Shown here piece by piece: positions 32,926-39,740 of a stretch of 40,548 bases of DNA; position 1 is the first letter of the stretch, and each line of letters opens with the position of its first letter. The stretch lies in IMG/VR virus record IMGVR_UViG_3300031772_000093, positions 1 to 40,548 of that record. One strand, given 5' to 3'. This DNA is from a virus. The notes under the pieces were generated by a model. The model searched no databases, was not told the origin of the DNA, and worked only from the letters and a program-made list of their open reading frames with translations. Both the position numbers and the translations under genes were made by a program.

Positions 32926-34776
32926 ATGACGACGACAGAGAGAATGGAAACCCTCCTGGCTCCGCTCGGAAGCAGACTTGAGAAGATCGCGCGTGTCATG
33001 AGCCTCAACAGCGGAATCTCCGTCCGGTTCAACGGCAGCTCCTGCTGTACGGACGGGGAGCACTCGATCACCCTCCCCGACAACTGCGACAAGCTTTCCG
33101 CAGAGAATATGGACGTGGTCTGGGGGAAGCTCAACCACGAAGCGGAGCACGTCAGAGTACAGAAGGCGACAGCGGAGATGAAGGCGAATGGACGGCGCGC
33201 GCAAGTCAACGCCGACATCCTCGCACTCATCAAGACTTTCGCGAGCAAGGCGATCACCTCCCGACACGGCGCGGCTACCCCGAAGGACCTGATGGATAAC
33301 GAGGCCAACCCTCAGGTCCGCTTCTGGCTGAACGTGTACGAAGACATCCGCATCGAGCGGAACGTCAGCGAGCGGTGGAGCGGAGCGGCGGAACACCTCC
33401 GCGCTCTCAACACGGACTGCTACAAGACCTGGGCGAAGCAGCTCAAATCCGGAATGGGCTCGAAGAGCACGAGCGACCTCACCGGGATCGCGATCATCTT
33501 CGCCGACAAGGGCTGCGACATCTCCATCTTCCCGCAGGCCGTCCACGACGCGATCAAGGCTCTGACTCCAATCCTCCGCTACTCCGACGACAAGAACCTG
33601 AGGACGGTATGGGATTCCTACAATCTCGCCCTGGCGACCGTTGAAGCCATCGCTTCCGAAGGTAGCTCGATGCCGAAGCCGGAAGCGAAGCCGCAGCCAG
33701 GGAAGGGCGAAGAGGACACGACGGTGGAAGGTGAGGAGAGCGAAGAGGAGCCGGAAGAGGTCACCCCGGCTGAGGCTCTCAGGGCTCTCCGCAACTCCTC
33801 CCCGACGATGTCCGATCCGATGGCGCAGACCTCGGAAAAGAGAATCCAGAGCATGAGCCGAGGAGCGACCCCGAAGGACCCCACCGGGATGGCGTCAGAA
33901 AGCTACTCGGTCAACCCCAAGGCCGCAACCCAAGACCGCATCGAGGTTCCGGTCAGCGACCCGGCAGCAACCAAGAACCTCCGGAGGGATGTTGAGCGTC
34001 ACGCGGCTACGCTGAGCGCGCGGCTTCGCACTCTCCTGATGGCGCGCTCGGTCAGCCGCAAGACTTTCGACAACGACAGCGGAAAGCTGGACCGGCGTTC
34101 TTTGTATCGCCTCAATCGGCCCGGCTACCTCCCCTCTCGCAACATCTTCACCAAGGACATCTCCGGCGAAAAGCACGATGTAGCCGTTATGGTAATGCTG
34201 GACTGTTCCGGCTCGATGCACTCCGGCAAGACTTCTCTCGCCAAGCAGGGCGTTCTCCTCCTTGGGGATACCCTCAAGACCCTGGAAACGCTGGGGGTTA
34301 AGTTTGCGGTGTACGGGTTTACTGCGGACACGAACTGGGCGGAGGAGCACGGAACGGCGATGAGAGAGCGGTACTCCCGCGAGGAGCCGGTGCTCCACTA
34401 CCGCTTCAAGAACTGGAGCGAGAATTGGGCGATCACCTCCTCCCGAGTGGGCTCGGGTCAGACGCAGATGAATAACGCGGATGCCGATTCGGTCAAGTGG
34501 GCGTGCTCGGAACTGATGGGACAGAAGGCTTCGCGCCGCATCCTCTATGTACTTTCTGACGGCGCTCCGGCAGTCGCGGGGAAACGGGAAGATCAGGTCA
34601 AGGAGCTTCAGAGGGTTGTCGCCGGGGCAGAGAAGGTCGGCATCGAGGTGTTCGGGCTCGGAATCCTCAGCCACCAGGTGCGGCGCTTCTATCGCAATAA
34701 CAGGGTTGTAACCAAGACCGAAGATCTGCCAGCCGCCATTATCGAGATGGCGACTCAGTGGTTCAATAATAAGTAG
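32926..34776 (+). CDS. cobT: CobT-like VWA-domain protein
   Basis: 616 aa. ATG 32926. The N-terminal ~300 residues are the CobT-type helical domain (NHEAEHVRVQKATAEM with a His-Glu-x-x-His-like stretch, NVYEDIRIERNVSERW), followed by an acidic low-complexity linker (EGEESEEEPEEVTPAEA). The C-terminal VWA domain has the MIDAS motif DCSGSM (Asp426, Ser428, Ser430), with Asp545 in LSDGAPAV. The HEAEH segment at roughly residues 68-73 suggests a vestigial metal site. Partner of the AAA+ ATPase encoded upstream. Function in phages is unknown. Confidence 0.85.
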   Translation: MTTTERMETLLAPLGSRLEKIARVMSLNSGISVRFNGSSCCTDGEHSITLPDNCDKLSAENMDVVWGKLNHEAEHVRVQKATAEMKANGRRAQVNADILALIKTFASKAITSRHGAATPKDLMDNEANPQVRFWLNVYEDIRIERNVSERWSGAAEHLRALNTDCYKTWAKQLKSGMGSKSTSDLTGIAIIFADKGCDISIFPQAVHDAIKALTPILRYSDDKNLRTVWDSYNLALATVEAIASEGSSMPKPEAKPQPGKGEEDTTVEGEESEEEPEEVTPAEALRALRNSSPTMSDPMAQTSEKRIQSMSRGATPKDPTGMASESYSVNPKAATQDRIEVPVSDPAATKNLRRDVERHAATLSARLRTLLMARSVSRKTFDNDSGKLDRRSLYRLNRPGYLPSRNIFTKDISGEKHDVAVMVMLDCSGSMHSGKTSLAKQGVLLLGDTLKTLETLGVKFAVYGFTADTNWAEEHGTAMRERYSREEPVLHYRFKNWSENWAITSSRVGSGQTQMNNADADSVKWACSELMGQKASRRILYVLSDGAPAVAGKREDQVKELQRVVAGAEKVGIEVFGLGILSHQVRRFYRNNRVVTKTEDLPAAIIEMATQWFNNK

Positions 34777-34799
34777 CTGTCGAATCAGAGGTTCAAACG

Positions 34800-35285
34800 A
34801 TGGAAACTCTCGATCAACTCCGAAACAAGTTCCGCACGAGCCTAGCAACGCAGGTCGCGTTCCCGAAGGAGGAGGCAGCCCCGGTATCCAAAGCAGCTTC
34901 TACACCAGGTCCTGATGAGGAAACCGTCAAGAGCGTACCTCAGCCGGAATCCCGTCCCACGACTTCGATCATGAACGCCGTTTTCACCGCTCCAGGGAAG
35001 GCCAAAGCGTACAAGGGTTGGGCGATGGCACTTACGAGGTCGGGAAGCGACTTCACCCTCACTCTCACTTGGGGCGCAACCGATACTTGGTCCGCTCTCA
35101 GCGAGCCGGGAACGACGTGGAATACCTCCTCGAAGGTGTATGAAAGCCGCATGACGGCACTTCGAGCGGTCAGAGAACGCGCCGGGGAACGGAAGGCGCA
35201 CGGGTACACCCTTCGCAATGTCTGGGTTCACGACACCGAGGGTTCCGACTTCAGCGCGTCCATCGACGCGATCATGGGGTCTTGA
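34800..35285 (+). CDS. Small protein with possible WGR-like domain
   Basis: 161 aa. Residues about 1-60 are low-complexity (Ala, Pro, Ser, Glu). Residues about 70-155 (YKGWAMALTRSGSDFTLTLTWGAT, then SRMTALRAVRERAGERKAHGYTL) follow the beta-hairpin, WG, then helix with ER-K--GY pattern of WGR domains, which bind nucleic acids or proteins in PARP and MolR proteins. The match is by eye and uncertain. Located directly after the CobT-like gene. Confidence 0.55.
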   Translation: METLDQLRNKFRTSLATQVAFPKEEAAPVSKAASTPGPDEETVKSVPQPESRPTTSIMNAVFTAPGKAKAYKGWAMALTRSGSDFTLTLTWGATDTWSALSEPGTTWNTSSKVYESRMTALRAVRERAGERKAHGYTLRNVWVHDTEGSDFSASIDAIMGS

Positions 35286-35286
35286 G

Positions 35287-36000
35287 ATGCTTCCTTCCCG
35301 GTTCAACTCCTCCGATGCGCTCAATCGAAAGTACCAGCAGGAAGAGCGCAAGTACATCGGCCTCATCAAACATAAGGCTTCCACTTGGTCCCATCGCGGA
35401 GCCGGGGACATCCGCGATCTCATCCAGGAAGGGCGCTGTTGCCTCCTGTACGCTCTCTCGCGGTTCGATGAGAGCCGGGGCAAGACGATGCCGCAGTTCC
35501 TTGGGCGAATCCTCGACAATACCTACACCTCGATGTTATCCGCAGCCCTGGCACAGAAGCGATGCCCCTCCATCTGGGAGCGGTCAGGCTCCGTCTGGAA
35601 GCGGGTTCCCTACCCGGAGTTGTCCGTGGAACAGGCTCGCGAGGAGTTGGGCGCTGACCCGCAGTCAGATGAGAAACCCCTCCCCGGAGAGGTTGACTCT
35701 GAAATGACGCCAGAGACAATCGCGATGTATAAGCAGCGTTCAGACAACGCCAAGGTTCTCCTCGTGCGTCTCCAGAACCGACTGACCCCGGAACAGCGGA
35801 GCGTCCTGGGTTGTGTCATCCGTCCGCCAGCCGGTCTTGTCGTTACCGCGCGAAACTTGTCTGGAGCATACCACGTTCGCAACGTCCATATCGCAGCCTA
35901 CCTCGGGATAACCAAGAATCAGGTGGACTACGCGCTTTACAACATTCGCAAACAGATCGTCCAGCTTTTCAACGAGGCTGGACCGGATCAGGAAGCGTAG
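35287..36000 (+). CDS. Phage sigma-70-family factor
   Basis: 237 aa. ATG 35287 lies two bases after the previous stop. Region 2 is at about residues 23-95 (YIGLIKHKASTWSHRGAGDIRDLIQEGRCCLLYALSRFDESRGKTMPQFLGRIL), with the core-binding helix pattern DLIQEG and F-D-x-S-R-G well conserved. A C-terminal region 4-like helix-turn-helix is at about 170-230 (LTPEQRSVLGCVI, NVHIAAYLGITKNQVDYALYNIRKQI). The C-terminal helix-turn-helix binds -35 promoter elements. A phage sigma of this kind would redirect host RNA polymerase to phage, probably late, promoters. Region 3 is reduced. Confidence 0.75.
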   Translation: MLPSRFNSSDALNRKYQQEERKYIGLIKHKASTWSHRGAGDIRDLIQEGRCCLLYALSRFDESRGKTMPQFLGRILDNTYTSMLSAALAQKRCPSIWERSGSVWKRVPYPELSVEQAREELGADPQSDEKPLPGEVDSEMTPETIAMYKQRSDNAKVLLVRLQNRLTPEQRSVLGCVIRPPAGLVVTARNLSGAYHVRNVHIAAYLGITKNQVDYALYNIRKQIVQLFNEAGPDQEA

Positions 36001-36003
36001 GGC

Positions 36004-36906
36004 ATGCCGATACTCTCCGACAAAGCCAATGATATCGCGATGGTAAAGCGTTACATCGAAGAGAACGGATTGGACCCTGTCCCCATTCGTACACGGGAAC
36101 CGGTGGCGGTTCGCAAAGGATTGTCCCGACTCGTGATGGAACACTACTCGTGGGGGCGCGTCTGCTTCGCCAGCGACCCTGGACGTTCCGCTTCTCAAAC
36201 GTGGGTAGAACACCAGGGAAGGCCAGAAACGGCTGCGTGGTCGTGGGAACTGCGGAAGCTGACTGAACAACCCGCGTTCGTTGAGGCTCTCCTCCCCTCC
36301 GAAACTGCCAAGCTGGACGCCCTTCGCGCCATGCCCGGCAAACGACGTGAGGAGATTGAGGATGAGGATGGCGTAGGGTACAGACCGATCCCGATGGGGT
36401 CAAGAACGCCAAGAGGGAAACGAAGGATCAGCCCTGCGGTCGCCAAGGCCCGGAAACAACCTCCGCGAAGGGTCGTCACCGAGAAAGCCAAGGCATCTAT
36501 TCAGCTCTGTTACGAACTGGTGCGAGCCATAGCATCGAACCTCGGCTGGGTGTTTGCGGAGAGCGAAGGGAAGGTCAGACCAGGGCAACTGTTTGTACGA
36601 GACAGTTATTGTACCTCGGGATACTTCAACCTCTTCATCCGTCAGAGAGGATACAAGAACACCTGGGTCGGAATCCTCAGGCCACGAACGGTTCGTGTTG
36701 TCGGTCCTGCGGTGAACGTACAGATCTTCAGCGGAGCCCTGGATGACGTTCGTCTGATCGTTCCCGACCGTCTTGAGGTCAAGGTCTGGAGCGACAAGGG
36801 CCACCTTTGCGTCGTCGTGAAGGGGATGGATACAGAAGCCGCTCCGTTTGTTGCGTCCGCGATTGCTTCGATCATTTCAGAGGGGAAACTGTATGGAAGG
36901 ATATGA
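36004..36906 (+). CDS. Hypothetical protein downstream of the sigma factor
   Basis: 300 aa, unrecognised. N-terminal region is mixed (residues 1-125), followed by a basic linker (RTPRGKRRISPAVAKARKQPPRRVV) at about 137-162 and a C-terminal domain of alternating strands (LFVRDSYCTSGYFNLFIRQRGY, VWSDKGHLCVVVKG). ATG 36004; its end overlaps the FAD gene start by 14 bases. Basic linker suggests nucleic acid contact. No catalytic motif seen. Confidence 0.7.
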   Translation: MPILSDKANDIAMVKRYIEENGLDPVPIRTREPVAVRKGLSRLVMEHYSWGRVCFASDPGRSASQTWVEHQGRPETAAWSWELRKLTEQPAFVEALLPSETAKLDALRAMPGKRREEIEDEDGVGYRPIPMGSRTPRGKRRISPAVAKARKQPPRRVVTEKAKASIQLCYELVRAIASNLGWVFAESEGKVRPGQLFVRDSYCTSGYFNLFIRQRGYKNTWVGILRPRTVRVVGPAVNVQIFSGALDDVRLIVPDRLEVKVWSDKGHLCVVVKGMDTEAAPFVASAIASIISEGKLYGRI

Positions 36907-37840
36907 CTACATCATCGTTGGAGCCGGTCCCACCGGCGTCATCGCGGCAGGAACCCTTCGAGCCTGGAAGCCCGACTACAAGGTTGCCGTTGTTGAACCG
37001 GGCCAGTTGATGGGGTCGCTTCTGGAAGGTGGGTTGCGCTATCTCCGCGCCCACGAAGATGTCCTGGACCTCCTTTCCGCTCTCCGGTTGAAGTACGACA
37101 CGACGCCGGTGCGCGGAGGAGTTTTGCTGGCGCATTCAGCAAGGGTCGTTCCCTACCCGGAAGGGTTGGACCGGACGCAGCGCGGAGCGGCCCAGCGTCT
37201 ACACTACCATAAAACACGGGGAACCCTCATAGGGTTCAACCCGAACACCACGATGAACTTCGGAGGAGCCCCTGTCGAGCGAGTGAACGTCTGTTTCAGG
37301 AGTCTCGTGGAATCGTGTCTCCGCAGGTCAGACCTCTTCCGGTTGAAGGCGACAGGGATAGGCGGGAATGGCGTGACCCTCGAAGATGGAACCCGGCTGA
37401 CCGCGCAGAAGGGCGTCATCTCCACCATCCCGCTCTTCACGCTCCTACAGATCCAGGGCGTCCCAGCGGTGGACTGTCCTCTCCTCTCCCAACGCTGGAC
37501 CACCGTCTTGACGGTCGGTTCCCTTTCTCTGTTCGACGTGTCGCCGTGGGACTACATCTACACCCCTTGGCTCCTCGCGATCAACCGCATTTCCAAGCTT
37601 CCGAATGGCGAGATACAGTTGGAACTCAACTCCCAAACCTCCGCTGACTGGACTGCCGACCTTCGATACCTTCAGGGACGGGCGGTGAGCGATGAACGTG
37701 CTCTCCCCGGTTACATCGCAGGACCGGAGTGGCGCTCATGGAAGCCCGCCAAGGGGCTCACGCTCCTGGGACGGTATGCGGCTTGGGAACCGCGCTTCAC
37801 CGTTGACCAAGCTGTTAGTCGTGTTAGGAGTATGGGATGA
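36893..37840 (+). CDS. FAD-dependent oxidoreductase (UGM/amine-oxidase-like)
   Basis: 315 aa. ATG 36893 overlaps the previous gene and follows GAGGGG. The Rossmann dinucleotide motif YIIVGAGPTGVIAAGTL (Gly10-x-Gly12-x-x-Gly15) begins at residue 6 and ends with VAVVEPG, typical FAD binding. RYLRAHEDVLDLLS, then GVISTIPLFTLL and near the end GLTLLGRYAAWEPRFTVDQAVSRV match the NAD_binding_8/UDP-galactopyranose mutase-like group. The enzyme likely oxidises, reduces or isomerises a small substrate. Overlaps the MazG fusion gene by four bases, so it belongs to the same pathway block. Confidence 0.75.
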   Translation: MEGYDYIIVGAGPTGVIAAGTLRAWKPDYKVAVVEPGQLMGSLLEGGLRYLRAHEDVLDLLSALRLKYDTTPVRGGVLLAHSARVVPYPEGLDRTQRGAAQRLHYHKTRGTLIGFNPNTTMNFGGAPVERVNVCFRSLVESCLRRSDLFRLKATGIGGNGVTLEDGTRLTAQKGVISTIPLFTLLQIQGVPAVDCPLLSQRWTTVLTVGSLSLFDVSPWDYIYTPWLLAINRISKLPNGEIQLELNSQTSADWTADLRYLQGRAVSDERALPGYIAGPEWRSWKPAKGLTLLGRYAAWEPRFTVDQAVSRVRSMG

Positions 37841-38724
37841 AGAAGCTACTTGAAGCTCAGGCGCGCCAACAGAGGCTTTGGTATGACGTTTCGAGCCTGA
37901 CGCCGGAACAGCGAAGTGAATGGACCGATGAACTCCTCCTGGGGCTCTATGAGGAGGTAGGAGAACTGGCCCGTCAGATCCGTACCAGGGCCCACGTCAA
38001 GCCGGAGCGCGTGCCGGGCGGGAACGTCCTGGCTGAGACGGTTGACGTCCTCAAGTATCTCCTCGCTCTGTCTGACCTCCGTGGAATCTCCGCGGAGGAG
38101 TTGGAGCGCGCTTTCATGGAGAAGACAGAGGCGGTGACGGCGCGTTATCGGCAACGCCATCTGGAGCTGACCGAACAGACCTGTGTCCTGGTAACAGACC
38201 TCGATGGGTGCGTCGCTGATGCTCTTCCCTTCGTGGAACGCTTCGGAGCGTACCACAATGAGAAGGGAAGCGGATTGGAGCGGGAACAAGCCGTGTCCGA
38301 ATGGTATGAGAGCGGCGGGTTCTTGGATCTCGAAGTCGTTGCCGGAGCGCGCGAAACTCTGGCTGAGGCCAGGTCAAACGGCTGCTTGATCGCCATCGTA
38401 ACCGCTCGCCCCCAGTGGGCGCACCGGCGCGTCTATCTCGACACCGTTGGGTGGCTACGCAAGCACGGCATCGAGTACGACATCCTCGTGTTCGAAAAAG
38501 ACAAGCACGACGCCCTGATCCGACACGTGCTCCCGGCGCGCGTCATCGGGTTCGTGGAGGATCGGGACAAGCACGCCATCGAGCTGGCCGCCCATAACAT
38601 TCCGGTGCTGCTAATGGACTACCCTTGGAACCGCAACACGGTTCCGGCTCCCCACCCGTTCATCCGGCGAGTTGCCGGCTGGACCGAGATACGGGAACAC
38701 CTTGCATCGAAGGAGTGGAAGTAA
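37837..38724 (+). CDS. MazG pyrophosphohydrolase fused to 5'(3')-deoxyribonucleotidase
   Basis: 295 aa. ATG 37837 gives ATGA overlap; TAGGAG is upstream. Residues 1-110: MazG-type ExxE...ExxD site, Glu40-Glu43 (EEVGE) and Glu67-Asp70 (ETVDVL), which hydrolyses NTPs or dNTPs to monophosphates. Residues 115-295: HAD fold with VTDLDGCVADALPF (Asp121, Asp123), Thr189 in VTARP, Lys222 region and EDRDKHA (Glu241, Asp242), typical of 5'(3')-deoxyribonucleotidases. The fusion would turn a nucleotide triphosphate to monophosphate and then nucleoside in one chain. In hypermodifying phages such enzymes clear unmodified dNTPs (inference). Confidence 0.85.
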   Translation: MKKLLEAQARQQRLWYDVSSLTPEQRSEWTDELLLGLYEEVGELARQIRTRAHVKPERVPGGNVLAETVDVLKYLLALSDLRGISAEELERAFMEKTEAVTARYRQRHLELTEQTCVLVTDLDGCVADALPFVERFGAYHNEKGSGLEREQAVSEWYESGGFLDLEVVAGARETLAEARSNGCLIAIVTARPQWAHRRVYLDTVGWLRKHGIEYDILVFEKDKHDALIRHVLPARVIGFVEDRDKHAIELAAHNIPVLLMDYPWNRNTVPAPHPFIRRVAGWTEIREHLASKEWK

Positions 38725-39740
38725 TGGAACCCTCGAATAGCCCCAAGGTCACCCTCATCGGATGGACCTCCAGCCTCATCCCGTCTGGCTCCGCTTCTCA
38801 GCCTAACCGGCTGGGTCCGCTCCAGGTCATCGCCATCGTCTGGAAGCAGTCCAAGGAGGTAAAACCCCTCCACGAGATCATACAGGAAGTGTACGCGATG
38901 GGCGAGGAGGAGCTGGCCGACCTGATGACGCGCGTCCTTGAGGGCGTTCCCGTCGTGGAAGCGGTTACCTTCAACTTCGTCCTGGAGAACGTGTCGATCA
39001 GCTGGCGGGAACAGATGGTCCGACATCGCGTCGGAACGCATCCCGATCCGCGAGTCGGCGTGGACTGGGACATCGCGGTCCAGGAGATTCCCGAGTTGGC
39101 CGACATGAGCGCGTGGAGCCAGTCGATGCGGCTCCTCGACATGAGCAACTTCGCGAAGGAGCGCCGGTACAGGACGCCGGAGAGCGTGGTGAAACTCGGT
39201 GAGGACGCAGTCAAGGACTGGGACACGCATATGCGGACCATCGAGATCATGTATGAGAGTTGGGCGCTTCGGGGCGTACCACTCGAAGATGCGCGTGATC
39301 TCATCCCGCTCGGAGCAACGTCGCGCATCGCCTGGACGCTCAACCTCCGAACCCTCCAGCATATCGTCGGGAAGCGCGGTTGTACCATCCTCCAGTTGGG
39401 CCTCTGGGGCCCAATCATCCAGGGGATGATCGCGGAGCTGGTCGCGAAGATCCACCCCATCTTCGGAACCCTCGTGACTCCGCCGTGCCTGAAGGGGGAC
39501 AAATACGTGGGATGCCTCTTCCCCGAAGACATCCGACGCCGTGGGGAAGGCCAGGATGGCTACCTCCCGGTCTGTCCGCTCTTCCTGGGATGCGACCGAA
39601 CCCCACTGGGCCACGACCTGCGAGAACGACGGGCTGCGGGTACGCTCCCCAACCTTGAAGGGACGATCATGGAAGCGGAACGGCGGGAACGGTTCTGGGC
39701 TCGCGACCCGTGGACCGGCGCTCGCAAAGGGAGGTCGTGA
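38724..39740 (+). CDS. ThyX-like flavin-dependent pyrimidine methyl/hydroxymethyl-transferase, divergent
   Basis: 338 aa. ATG 38724 overlaps the previous stop by one base (TAATG) after AAGGAG. Core resembles ThyX: VPVVEAVTFNFVLENVSISWREQMVRHRVGT with Arg100-His101-Arg102, later FAKERRY, GVPLEDARDLIPLGATSRIAWTLNLRTLQHIV and CTILQLGLW. The ThyX signature RHRxxSxNExSxR is altered after RHR (GTHPDPRVGVDWD). The C-terminal ~85 residues contain four Cys (255, 264, 284, 290) absent from normal ThyX, suggesting a metal or iron-sulfur site. Could make thymidylate or, given neighbours, a hydroxymethyl or other modified pyrimidine. Exact reaction unknown. Confidence 0.75.
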   Translation: MEPSNSPKVTLIGWTSSLIPSGSASQPNRLGPLQVIAIVWKQSKEVKPLHEIIQEVYAMGEEELADLMTRVLEGVPVVEAVTFNFVLENVSISWREQMVRHRVGTHPDPRVGVDWDIAVQEIPELADMSAWSQSMRLLDMSNFAKERRYRTPESVVKLGEDAVKDWDTHMRTIEIMYESWALRGVPLEDARDLIPLGATSRIAWTLNLRTLQHIVGKRGCTILQLGLWGPIIQGMIAELVAKIHPIFGTLVTPPCLKGDKYVGCLFPEDIRRRGEGQDGYLPVCPLFLGCDRTPLGHDLRERRAAGTLPNLEGTIMEAERRERFWARDPWTGARKGRS

